Source: Cristatella mucedo (lineage: Eukaryota; Bryozoa; Phylactolaemata; Cristatellidae). From it: a stretch of 64,000 nt of DNA. The translations under genes and the position numbers were made by a program. The stretch is from assembly GCA_009760855.2 (NCBI GenBank), contig WPIO01000007.1, positions 5,763,501-5,827,500 of the forward strand. The letters are read 5' to 3'. The notes below the pieces were generated by a model, which saw only the letters and a program-made list of their open reading frames with translations, did not search any database and was not told where the DNA came from. This document shows, piece after piece, positions 49,246-60,420 of the stretch. Every line of letters begins with the position of its first letter. Positions within the stretch are counted from its first letter, which is position 1.

Positions 49246-49573
49246 CTCTATTTTAATTTACTGAGTGAGTGGCCCTTTCTACTGACCTGCCATGCACTCA
49301 AAGCCACCTGGGCTTTGAGTGTGCTACATCAAACTCGTGATGAACGACCAGCTACGATCTTGTACTGTGGTACTGCTGGCGTAAAAAAACTCAAGCTCCA
49401 TTCAAAAGGGTTACGATCTTGTCTACGGTTTTTAGCTGTGCTTTGAAAGTAGCGCCAAGGAATCAAGTTCTTTCAGCTATTCGATTATTTATTACAGCCA
49501 AATATGCAAAGTTATACCATTATGTCAAAGCAACCAAAGCAGCAAAACGGAGTAGCTGTATCGATCTCCTGGC

Positions 49574-49759
49574 TCAATAAAGTCTGTTCTTTCCGCACAG
49601 GGGGTAGCGGCCGACTAACTCGTGGCAGTAGATGCACAGGGTCTCGTGGCCACAGGCCAGCCTGGCCACCGCTTCGGTCACGTCGTCGGAGCAAGCCCGG
49701 CACAGGTTATTCTCGCTGCCGAAATGGATGCTCTGCTGATGCTTGCAAAGATTGGACAT
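49574..49759 (-). CDS. RING-finger-like reading frame with one missing ligand
   Basis: A 61-codon frame contains CRACSDDVTEAVARLACGHE, then TLCIYCHELVGRYPLCGK. Spacing of the Cys/His pairs (C-x2-C, C-G-H, C-x2-C) matches a RING domain of an E3 ubiquitin ligase. The last pair should read C-P-x-C but has Tyr in place of the first Cys. An in-frame TGA lies just before the ATG at 49759. A possible acceptor (TTTCGGCAG) lies just before the Cys-rich part. It may be a terminal exon of a RING gene or a decayed copy. Confidence 0.38.
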   Translation of the reverse strand: MSNLCKHQQSIHFGSENNLCRACSDDVTEAVARLACGHETLCIYCHELVGRYPLCGKNRLY

Positions 49760-50058
49760 TGGTCATGCGTCTATTCACTCGGGCGCTGCCCTGCCAACAG
49801 AAAGTGAAAGATAACGTAGGTGTGTGAGCCATCACGTGTAGTCATGTGCACATTATGAGCGGGTCGTATTTGTGTGCACATTATGAGTGGGTCATAGCTT
49901 CGTAAAAATGTTGGCACTAAGATTTTGTGCGATACCTTGACATATAAGCAGGCAACTGAAGCTGCAGCTGTAGTTGAGCTTCTACTGCACTGGCCACGCT
50001 TATACAATTTCATTAAGGACTATGGCCGTGGTTTGCTTTCACACGCCAGATTCCGGAG

Positions 50059-50425
<367 letters not shown>

Positions 50426-50530
50426 AAAGAGATAAATTAATAAAGAATGGGACAATCTTGGGTATATCAAATGGCCAGAGTTAAGCCCAGGGTGATCAGA
50501 CCTTGAAGTGGCTGCCATCATGGAATGCGA

Positions 50531-50770
50531 TCATGAAAGGCGAAGCAAGTTTTGAGCAGTCACCCACGCAAAAATAGCTAGCTGCTGAAGACGTCTTCTG
50601 GATTGTATCTCGCTCTTCCTGCAGACGACATCAAAGGTGTACGTAGGCTCTACAAACATAGCATTGGCAGCCAGGTTAACAGGCGTCGAATATCGATACC
50701 GTAGCACGAAATCGACGTCTATTCTCGGTATTACGTCGTTGAATGTGCTTCTTCCATCACCTGCCTTCAT
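50531..50770 (-). CDS. Possible short coding region, product unknown
   Basis: A 79-codon frame from ATG 50770 encodes [18 protein letters not shown], then [18 protein letters not shown], and ends in a basic, helical tail. It lies upstream of the RING-like frame on the same strand, between two large microsatellites. No family was recognised. Confidence 0.25.
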   Translation of the reverse strand: MKAGDGRSTFNDVIPRIDVDFVLRYRYSTPVNLAANAMFVEPTYTFDVVCRKSEIQSRRRLQQLAIFAWVTAQNLLRLS

Positions 50771-50814
50771 TTTCTTTCATCCGATATTCCTTAACTCCCT
50801 CTAATTCACTACCC

Positions 50815-50971
<157 letters not shown>

Positions 50972-51590
50972 TGCGATCAGGCGATTGCAGCTAGGATTAT
51001 CGGTCGTGAGCGTCGCAGTTGCCACATTGCACCACTTCTCGCCGACCTGCACTGGCTACCAGTCAAGTAACGGATTGACTTCAAGGTTTTGTCGCTCACT
51101 TTTAGGTCACTTCATTCTTTGGCTCCAGCCTATCTCTGAGATATACTCCCCCATCAGGCCAAGCATCGTACGATCCGCTTTTCGGAATCTAACAGTCTAC
51201 AAATACCTCGTACAAACCTCAAATTCTTTGGAGATCGTGCATTTAGTTCCTATGCTACCAAAAGCCTGGAACTCCCTCCCAACCTGCGTCCGAACATCCC
51301 CTGACCTGACCACATTTTAAAAGAACTTAAAATCACACCTCTTTAGGACAGCATTTAGTGGGTCCCTGTGATTCGTCCTTCACGTGCTTATGCGTGCTGA
51401 CACTGTGCATGCTGCCACTAACCAAATTTACATGCTGACCCTGTGCATGTCACCCCTAACCATATTATTCATTTCGTTTGTTTATTAAGCACGATATTAC
51501 TCACCGTTCAATTGCATTTCCCTTTGCAGCAAATGTATAGCGCCTAGAGAGAGATTGAGTTCTGTGAGGGCGCTTTATCAAGTGCATTAT
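50972..51590 (+). mobile_element. L2-like LINE between TA microsatellites
   Basis: Starts at GCGATCAGGCGATTGCAGCT right after a TA/AAAT tract, then C-terminal domain, 3' UTR and tail. The ATT repeat has been replaced by TA and TG runs. Confidence 0.85.
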
Positions 51591-51630
51591 ATATATATAT
51601 ATATATATGTGTGTATGTGTGTGTGTGTGT
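51588..51630. repeat. (TA)n-(TG)n at an L2 tail
   Basis: TA then TG units replace the usual ATT end of the L2 at 50972-51590. Confidence 0.9.
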
Positions 51631-51631
51631 A

Positions 51632-53700
51632 CGCAAATATCGCCACTCTGCCTCACAAGCCAAATTACAGCTACAGATTATCTTTCGCCCTTCTCTCTTT
51701 CTCTCGCCTATCTCTTTCTCTCTCAGTCATTCACACTTGTCTTTGATTGCTCTCTTTTCCATCCTCCTTATCCGTTTAGTAACCCCAGTATTTTCCGTAT
51801 TTCTCCGTCTCTCTCCTTCACCCTCTGTCTGGCTGTCTGTCTCTCCTCTCACATCGCAACCTTCTTTCTTTCACTCTGAGCTGAGCGTCTGAGCGTCTCT
51901 ATCCCTAGCTTCGCTCTCTTCTTTATCTCCTTTCCCCCCAAATAGCTCCCTGCAGCCTTAGCATGATTAGCAGCTAGCAAATCGCAGACTTCAAAATGCA
52001 ATTCTTTCAGCAACTTCGCAGTCAGTCGCTTCAATTTAGTCGACTTCTCCAGAAATCAGATGGTTCGGCCAAGGAGCGAAGGTCAGCAGTAATTTTTATT
52101 TACTCACCAAAGTTCAAGCATGGAACCAGGCTAAGTAGATTGACGATAAATTCAGACCGGCCACTCTTCGATAGGAATTCCGGCTGCACGGATTTGCCAC
52201 TGCAACAAAACGAAGACACGATCGGATAGAACCACGAAGAGTCACCCATTTAAATTGTACAAGTAAAGCTATGATAGCAGCCCAGATCTCTGGCTACTGC
52301 GTAAAGAAAACCAAAGTGCTCTGTAAAGAAACAGTAATGAATGGCTCTTGTCTTGTCTGTATGACGAAGACCACTACCCAGCAGCAAAATGCATCACTTA
52401 GAAAGTGGCAGAATTACTGATTTGGTGAGCCAGCTGAGACCTGCGGTCGGTATAAATACTAATGGTAAGGCATAATAATAAGGTGTAAGGACAAGGTATA
52501 ACGATAATTTATAATGACCGGAAGAGAATATCGCTAGGCCACAAAAAACCGGACTGACGTTGCAGGTTGTTTGAGGCACAATGTAATTTTTACTTTAGGA
52601 CTTTTATTTCAGAAATTAGCACTCTGTTCTTTTGCCATGTCAATAGCAGATGGTTTTTCTACGTGTTAGTAGGTAGCAGATACTGCTACCTACTAACACG
52701 TAGAATATCTCTATTATGGACCAGCACATTGGGTCCGAAAAAGGTCTAGTAAACAGGTCCAGAGACACGGGTGCAGCCCAAAGGCTTCCAGAGAGTGGTG
52801 AATGGTCAATGATGACTACCGGGCTTCCAGCGACAAAAACTCGGCGATCGATGGTCTGCCGGTCAAATACCAGGAGCTGGCTACAAAGGACACGGTTTCA
52901 CATTTAGCAATACTACGGTTATTTCAATAAATCCATTTCACGATTGTGCATAGAAACATCTTCACAGCTAGGACGCGCTTAAGCTAAGAATATAAACAAG
53001 TTCATAAAATGATCGGCACCACTGTTAAGGACTGCACCGATAGCCACAGCAGGGGTGGCAGCAGTAGCTGCTGCACTGCACGATGGGAAGCGATTCACAA
53101 AGTGACCCTGCACTGAAAGGTTAGAATAAATTGCCTCGGAATATATCCGAGTCTTTGGCTGTTTGCTTAGAAGCGTAATTTTTCATTGCCTCTGCTCTAA
53201 AGCACAAGTAACAAAGCAAATAACGTTCCGTTAGGGGCAAGAAAAAGAACACTTCCAGGGAACTCGTCATTTTTACCCAAAGGGCAATATATCTCTATCC
53301 ACTGTCTCTTCGTATGCCGGTTATTTTCTGTACATGGATGAACTTCAAATATTAGGAGCAAGAACAAGATCAAATAGCGGACACATAAATTAGTTTCACG
53401 CATCTGACGCTTCTACAACATACGGGCAAATCCTTGATCTTACGACATTCAATTAAGAGTCTCTGTCTGAAGCAAGTCATGGATGTAAAGCTATATGCTT
53501 TCAGTGAGTTGGTCTATCGATTGACACCTGAATTATTGGAAGAGAGTGAAGAGTTTATAAGGAAAAGTGAAATGGAATGAGAAAGCAGAAGTAGGGAATA
53601 AAAAGAAAGATAGAAGAATAAAAGGGAGGACAGAGGAATAGCTGGAAGAAATGGGAGAATAAGAGAACAAAAAAAGATGGTAGGAGAAAAAAGAAAAGCA
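51632..53700. other. Stretch without firm genes
   Basis: Starts pyrimidine-rich (51690-51940), then mixed. Contains the 23-bp perfect hairpin at 52657. Short frames at 51996-52229 (+) and 51849-52034 (-) overlap and neither is supported. Confidence 0.4.
52657..52705. repeat. Perfect 23-bp hairpin with a 3-base loop
   Basis: Arms 52657-52679 and 52683-52705 are exact reverse complements around ATA. Flanks show no gene. Confidence 0.85.
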
Positions 53701-53718
53701 CGGATAATGGAGAAGAAA

Positions 53719-53775
53719 TAATATATATATATATACATATATATATATACACATATATATACATATATATGTATG
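53719..53775. repeat. (TA)n with CATA/GTAT interruptions
   Basis: Lies directly before the tail complement of the minus-strand L2 at 53778. Confidence 0.9.
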
Positions 53776-53777
53776 TA

Positions 53778-54131
53778 ATAATAAAAAACTTGATAAAGCA
53801 CCCTCAGGGAACTCAATCTCTTTCTAGGCACTTTATATTTGCTGCAAAGGAAACACGATAAAATGGAATGGTTAGTGGTAGCAAGCTCAATAATTAACAA
53901 GAATAGCGTGGTTAAGTGGTCAAAGGTGACATGCACAGGATCAGCATGCAAGTATGGTTAGTGGCAGCATGCACAGCGTCAGCACACATAAGCACATAAA
54001 GGTCCAATCACAGGGACCCACCAAATGCTGCCATAAATAGATACACTTTTAGTTTTTTCTTAAAAGTGGACTAGCTAGGATATGTCGTGACGAAAGTCGG
54101 GAGTGAGCTCCAGGCTTTGTGAGCATACGAA
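53778..54131 (-). mobile_element. L2-like LINE 3' fragment
   Basis: Tail complement at 53785-53830, 3' UTR and the end of the C-terminal domain. Truncated at about 54131, close to a GA microsatellite. Confidence 0.8.
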
Positions 54132-54156
54132 AGGGCTAGTTGTCTTCTTTGATTGA

Positions 54157-54186
54157 GAGAGAGAGAGAGAGAGGGAGGGAGGGAGG

Positions 54187-54282
<96 letters not shown>
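54157..54282. repeat. (GA)n/(GGGA)n microsatellite
   Basis: GA units, a GGGA block at 54172-54192, then about 45 GA units. Lies 200 bases from the exon at 54485. Confidence 0.95.
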
Positions 54283-54484
54283 GACCAGCCTAGAGTGGGA
54301 GAAGCAATCAGGATTCCTCATCAAAATCTGGCCGAGTGCACCCACAGACTATTACGGTTTCAGAGGGTTGGAGAAGCCTCTAGCTTGGCTTACAGCACTG
54401 CCTTGGCAGGTTTATCCCCACCTGTCAACTTAACTAATAACTCAGTTATGGCTCTCTGGTTCATGCTTCCCTGTCATTACTCAC

Positions 54485-54950
54485 CAGAGTCGCAGTCTGC
54501 TTGGCATGAGTAGATCGATGCCGAGGGAATATACGGCCACAACAGCATCGATAAATATCTCCGAGTTTCGGTAGTAAGCCCTGGCCGGATGGAGGTAGCA
54601 GCCGAAGCTGTTCAGGAGGCCGAGCAGGCTCATCTCACCGAAGTCCCACTCGAACCTTTGCACAGCGCCAGGCGCCGCTGGGCTTGCAGAGCTAGTAGCA
54701 CCTGCTGCGGCCAGCTTTTTCTCCACCAGCCCCACCAGTCGCTCCTTGGCAGCTGCTTGCTCGTCTGGCTCGCATGGTCTGAAGTACTGCTTTAGGCATT
54801 CTGCCACGCCGACCCTTCGGTCGACCTCATCCTGCTCTGTAGCTGCCCAACTCAGAGCAGCCTCAATGAGCCAGCCCAGCTCCGGGCACTGGCAGGCCAA
54901 GCGGCCACCAGCCAGCTCGGCACCGCTCTGAGCCAGCCAGAAGGTATTAC
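54485..54950 (-). CDS. Large internal exon of an unrecognised helical protein
   Basis: Acceptor TATACTTGCAG (54951 onward) and a strong donor CTCTG|GTGAGT bound 466 bases: two bases, 154 codons, two bases, with no stop. The product starts NTFWLAQSGAELAGG, has many Leu/Ala helices, an Ala/Ser/Pro linker (AGATSSASPAAPGA) near the middle, then FEWDFGEMSLLGLLNS and a hydrophobic IDAVVAVYSLGIDLL end. The pattern could fit a HEAT-like helical protein, which is only inference. Codon choice is GC-rich compared with the flanks. Neighbouring exons were not found: a GA microsatellite lies on one side and an L2 copy on the other. Confidence 0.5.
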
Positions 54951-55078
54951 CTGCAAGTATAATCAAGCCCGAGCATGCTTACGCAGGCAGGAGCACACAG
55001 GTTACACTTTGGTCGGCCGCCAAGGCTGCTCATTCGGCTGATGTTAGCAACAGAAGAGAGCACTCCGAGCACTCTAAC

Positions 55079-55925
55079 AATAATAATAATACAACATTTG
55101 ATAGAGCGCCCTCAGAGAACTTAGTCTCTTTCCCCGCGATTTATACCTGCTGGAAAGGAGACACGATCGAATGGTTATTGGTAGCACGCACAATAAACAA
55201 CAAGAATAACGTGGTTAGGTGTGGCTTGCACAGGGTCAGCATATAAGTATTATTAGTAGCAGCATGCAACAGCGGAAGCACTCATTAGCACATAAGGAAC
55301 GAATGCCAGGGACCCAGTAAATGCTGTCATAAATATATGCCTTTTTAGTTTTTTGTTTCTTTTGGGGACAAGTCAGGAGATGTGACGGAAGTCGGAAGTG
55401 AGCACCAGGCTTTGGGAGCATACAAACTAAAGGTACGGTCTCCAAAGGATTTGAGTTTTGTAAAAGGTATAGTGAAACAGTTAGATTCCGAAAAGCTGGT
55501 GCAACAATGTTTAGCCTGGTGGGGAGTAGATCTGATAGGTAGGCAGGAGCCAAAGATTGAAAGGACTTTTGTGCTTGGCAATCACATTGGCAAGAGGAAG
55601 AGTATAAACAGTGAGAAGAACAATGCCACGCACGGAGCCCTGAGGTACGCCGAGCTGGTTTGGTCCAGCGGATAAGGTGCTCGCCCGACCAAGGTCTGGC
55701 TGAGGTCGTGGGTTCGAGGCATATGTGAAGCGCCTGAATAGAGATTAAGTTCTCTTGGGGCGCTATATTAATGAATTATATTATTATTATATATTACCCC
55801 ATATTTCAGGTGTTCCTCGTATGATCTTTGACCATTCACACCAACACTCTGGAGTCTCTCGCCGAGATAGGACCTGAACCAAAGTGCAAAGCAAAAACTC
55901 TACCCTAAATTTAGATTTGATTATC
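55079..55925 (-). mobile_element. L2-like LINE with internal deletion, hosting a SINE2
   Basis: Tail complement from 55079, 3' UTR, C-terminal domain, then a jump near 55570 to the RT region (GVPQGS-like at 55635-55648). SINE2 interrupts at 55649-55794 and L2 resumes at 55795-55925. Confidence 0.78.
55649..55794 (+). mobile_element. SINE2 nested in an L2 copy
   Basis: Head GCCGAGCTGGTTTGGTCCAG, B box GGTTCGAGGC, tail 55727-55774 nearly the same as the L2 tail 46694-46741, then ATT repeat. L2 RT sequence flanks it on both sides. Confidence 0.85.
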
Positions 55926-56955
55926 AACAAGGTGGTACAAGCAGTCACAATCTACAGCTCATGTAGCAACAACAATTTCATAACAAAGGGAACACTCGCG
56001 AGATACAAAACAAATGTATATCAATCCTACTAGCTGTTAAGGGTAATGGGTAAATTAGACGGGGGAAAATACATGAGACGTAAGAAATGTCAAGGCAGCA
56101 ATTAGGAGCCGACCTAGAGCTCTTGTTGGCCACAGAACCAGCAGTTCACATATCACATTCCAAACCAGAGGCTTAGTTTTCAACCTAAGCACACCGCATG
56201 CAATCCACAAAATCCGGTTACACAAAATACGCATATAATGTGCATACTTCAAAAACGCATAAAGCAATTCATTTGCCGGCACCGAGTAGATGCTGTTTAG
56301 CCTTTTGTGAAATATTTCGGATCAAAATCATCCAAAAAGCGCCAGCACCACTCAATCAGAAGCACGAAGTTGAGCTCTAAGCTAAGCGCTTATCGCTAAG
56401 AGCTAAGCCAGAGGCTGGTTGCACAAACCTCAACTATAACTTGAGAAGTCACTGCCGAGGCCCGTGAGGATGAAATGATTAAAGCACAGAGCCTTCGGTG
56501 AGCACGCATAAATGGCGTCCGTCCGGTAAACTACCAGCGACGTTACAGAACAGTGCACTTCCACTTCCTGTGCGTGCCGTGACTCTGCGACCCAATAGCG
56601 TCACAAGAGACCGCACAATGGGTTTAATTTCTTGCAGATATGCCATAAGTCGCATGCTATGCGATGAGAAAGGAACAGGGCAGCTAGTCATTTAGTCCTA
56701 ATCAACGTAATAGGTTTTGAAAAAAAGTAAGATTCGGGGTAGAGAGAAATTCCTACGCCAGTCGCACGGGATGAGCCGATTAGTACACCATGGTTTATCT
56801 GTAGCTCTACATTGGGCTCAAACTAGGTTGCTAAAGCTAGTTTTTAAGCTTTCAGGTGAATCGAGGTTCGAATAGGGCAAGGTGGGCTGGGAGCATTAAC
56901 AACAAAATTTAGCTTTGCGCACACCACCCCTACTCTTACCCCCCCCCCGCCATCG
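55926..56955 (+). repeat. Dispersed repeat R1, copy 2 (without L2)
   Basis: Uninterrupted counterpart of the two arms of copy 1, with moderate divergence throughout. The site matching the L2 insertion is at about 56099-56106. Nothing in it was recognised as a known transposon. A minus-strand frame shared with copy 1 is described among the findings. Confidence 0.75.
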
Positions 56956-58300
56956 TCACAGCAGACAGCAAACAGTGCAGACGACCAGAGCTTGTGGCTG
57001 AACAAAGGTGGAGCTAGTATTACAAGCACCCAATGTAAAGGCTAGTTTGTTCTACGTATGAATTCGTGTTAAATCAACCTGCAAAACATGGTCAGTAATG
57101 AGACCCATCTCCCCGGTCTCAGTGCAGAGACAGCCTTTTGCTGACCCCTGTGTCTGCTTGCCCTATGGCAAGCATGGAGCCAGTCAGGTTTTCAAATGGG
57201 CGAGCTTATGACAAAGTGTCTCACGAAAACAGCACCAACGATTAATAAATGCAATTAAAACACTTCATTATTCCTATTATATCTCTTATATGCTAGTGTT
57301 GGCTTCACTGCTGCGCACAGTAAAAGGGGCGATTGAATGCAGCAGATCCACACTGAACAGCACTTAGTCAACTGATGCAAAGCTGCTTTACTGCATTGGT
57401 AGGATAATATGCACAACAACAGCCCCTCCTTCCCTTAGGCTGAGCTATATGCCCCAGACAAGAGCATATAATGCCGACATTTATCTGGCATTTTCAAGCT
57501 TCAAAAAATCTAGCTGAATAGCTTCAACTCCGAAGCTATTCAGCTAGAGCTTCACCTCAGCTTCACCAACGCAGCTGCAAGTTACCACAGCCGTGAGCCG
57601 GGTTATGGGGATTTGCATAAGAAATATCTGATTGATTTCCAGAGACTTGGTCAACATTTACCTTCAGAAACCCATATATTTTCAGAATTTTCACACGAGA
57701 TCTGTCGAACTGGACCCCGATTGACTATAGTTCAAAGCATCAACCCACCACAAAGAACTGTAATCTTCATTTGTTCCATTTAAATTTCAATGAGATGTTA
57801 CTTTGAATTTTGCATTATAAGACATTTATGCGTAGAAAAAGTGAATTCATATAATTGCATGAGATTGTTATACCAGACTTGCTGAATACTGTTCTAAGAG
57901 GGAGGTAAACCTTGCCTCTACTTGCGAGCGGCCGAGGATGACTGAACACGAATTGTCAAATATCGCGGCACTCATATCCAATGCAATACAATGGTAAGCA
58001 AGTTTATTTGAAAATTCATTTAGAAACACAGATCTTAAGTAACAGTTCTCGGACGTTTGCCATAACGGACAATTGATTGCGACAGATTTTGAAAAGATCT
58101 CTGGTTACGAAAAAGTTTTTGCAGTGCAATAGAGCCCGATAATTTCGTAGTATAAAAATGATTCTACTAAGAGCATGATATCTTGCGAACTTATTTGTCA
58201 GCAGAATGATGTTTGGCCAGCCATGACCTGACAACAAACGCCAGCATATTAAAAAATGCGTCGCAAGTACTTAAGGAATCACATAGAAAGTTAGTACATG
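56956..58300. other. Stretch with nothing recognised except a hairpin
   Basis: AT-rich. The perfect hairpin at 57510-57547 is the only clear structure. Confidence 0.4.
57510..57547. repeat. Perfect 16-bp hairpin with a 6-base loop
   Basis: Arms 57510-57525 and 57532-57547 are exact reverse complements; the loop is AACTCC. Confidence 0.85.
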
Positions 58301-58302
58301 TG

Positions 58303-59425
58303 ACAATCTAGGCTTTCACTGCTACACTGATGACCAACAGTTGTACCTTTGCTTTAATCCCTCCAAGCCCTCCAGCACGTCGAATTCTCTCAACTCCCTT
58401 GCTGCATGCATTGATGATATTTGCACATGGATGGTGGCAAACTTTCTTATGATCATAAAAACGAAATTACTAGTTATTATCAAACCAAGCGTGCTTCAGA
58501 CATTAGGAAAGTTAACGCTCAAAATCGGCTCGGCTAGCATATCTCCTGTTGAATTTGCACGAAATCTAGATGTAATGTTCCAAAGTGACCTTTCGGTAGA
58601 CGACCACCTCAGCTCTACAGCCAAGTCTGCCTACTTTCAGCTACAGAACATTACTAAAATTCGGGCTTGCCTATACAAGGATACCACATCTAAACTGGTC
58701 CACACATTTGTGATATCCCGCTTTGACTTCTGTAACTCAATGCTTGCTGGCCTACCGGCCTGTGCAATCAGGTGCTGTAAGCTGGGGCAAAATTTTGCTG
58801 CTAGGCTTGTTTTTCGTGAGCTTCTAAATCATAAAATACATGTGCTGCACCATATCCCATCTAGCTTACCTGCAGTGGCTCCCAGTCAACGTCGCATCAA
58901 CTTCAAGGTTATGTCACTAATTTTTAGGTCCCTTCATTCTTTGGCTCCAGCCTACCTATCAGATCTACTCCCCCACCAGGCTAAGCATCGCACCACAGGT
59001 TTTTTCGGAATCTAATCGTTTAACTATACCTTGTGCAAACCTTAAATTCTATGGAGATCGTGCCTTTAGTTCCTATGCTTCCAAAGCCTAAAAGTCCACC
59101 CTAACTTACGTCACGATAACTCCTGACTTGACTACATTTAAAATAAACCTTAAAACGCATCTATTTATCACAGCATTTAGTGGGTCGTTGATTCGACCTT
59201 TATATGCGCTTATGCATGCCATTATCGTGCATACTGCCACTAACCAAACTTGCATGCTGACCCTGTGAATTTCACCAGTAAAAATGTTACTCTTTTTGTT
59301 AATTGAGCATACTTCAAATAACCATTCTATCATGCTTCCCTTGAAGCAAATGTCAAGTGCCTAGAAAGAGATTTGAGTTCTCAGTGGGTGCAATATCAAA
59401 TGTATTACTATTAGTATTACTAATC
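58303..59425 (+). mobile_element. L2-like LINE, long 3' copy
   Basis: From the RT GFHCYTDD-like motif (Tyr-Thr-Asp-Asp in place of Tyr-Ala-Asp-Asp) through 224 nearly open codons (SLNSLAACIDDICTWM, KLVHTFVISRFDFCNSML), the C-terminal domain, 3' UTR and a diverged tail. The frame breaks near 59015. Confidence 0.82.
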
Positions 59426-60126
59426 AACATAATTTTATAATCATTGGTGCTGCAGCTAGAAAGAAGTATGTCAATTGCATAGTGATATAACCAACAGTGC
59501 CAATACACATGCACACAAAGAAATATTCAGAAGGACCATGAGAATACTGTGAAGCACATGTAGGTTTAAACTTTTTTTAATTTGGCCTAGTTCGGGTTTT
59601 TGTGACGTCAGTCGGGAGCAAGTTTCATGCTTTGGGAGCATAGCAAGTGAAGGCACGGCGTCTAAAGTATTTGAGGTTAAAGGTTAGAGCCACATCTAAA
59701 CGATTAGATTCTGAAGAGCTGGTGGAACGATTTGAAATCTGACAAGGAAATCTTTTGGATTGATAGGTAAGAGCGACAGAATGAAGGAACCTAAAGGTAA
59801 CTGGCTAAACCTTCAAGTCGATACATTTAGTCTAGGAAATCCGTGCCAGTCGTTAAGAATCTACGTAAATGGCAGTTGCGACGTTCATTAAAACAAGCCT
59901 AGATGCAGAATTTTCATTGATGTTAGGCGTTTTACTAAACAGGCAGGACAGTCTACCAGCAGTCAGAGAAGTCGACAAGGATGTCATAAATGTAAGGACC
60001 AGCTTGGCTGTCACATGATCGTCCAAGCAGGCTCAACTATTTGCAGCAGTTACTGAAAGATAGTGGACTTCAGTGTGGAGCTGATGTGGTAATCTAGTAA
60101 AAGGTCACTTTTGAAGAGGACAAGGA

Positions 60127-60282
60127 GACAGCCCCTGGACCTAGTAATAGGCTGCTCACTCTTCACGATGCAGGTCGTGGCTTCGAGTCCTGCAGTGGGC
60201 AATACTTTATTTCTGTGTGCAAGCAGTGGGGATAGCTGGTAAGGCTCTTCTACCGTTATATAAACGAGACTGTGGAATCAGC
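60127..60282 (+). mobile_element. SINE1, first of an inverted pair
   Basis: B box GCTTCGAGTCC at about 60181 and an end 'gagactgtggaatcagcatt', then an immediate switch to a minus-strand copy. Confidence 0.72.
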
Positions 60283-60420
60283 ATTTATATAGCACGGCAG
60301 AAGAGCCCTCACGGCTATCACCGCCTCTTGCATGGACAATAAAGGATCGCCCACTGTAGGACTCGAACCCACGGGCCGTGGAGATAGGGAATCTTGTCTC
60401 TGAGCTAAGACTCACGGCTG
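60283..60420 (-). mobile_element. SINE1, second of an inverted pair
   Basis: 'ggcagaagagccctcacggc' body, then 'aggactcgaacccacggg' and the head complement ending 'gactcacggctgctaag'. Confidence 0.72.

Noticed and set aside
51849-52034. Basic helical minus-strand frame (LTAKLLKELHFEVCDLLAAN start)
   Set aside because: Much of it is the complement of a pyrimidine-rich stretch, which favours Lys/Glu/Arg codons. No acceptor or start fits.
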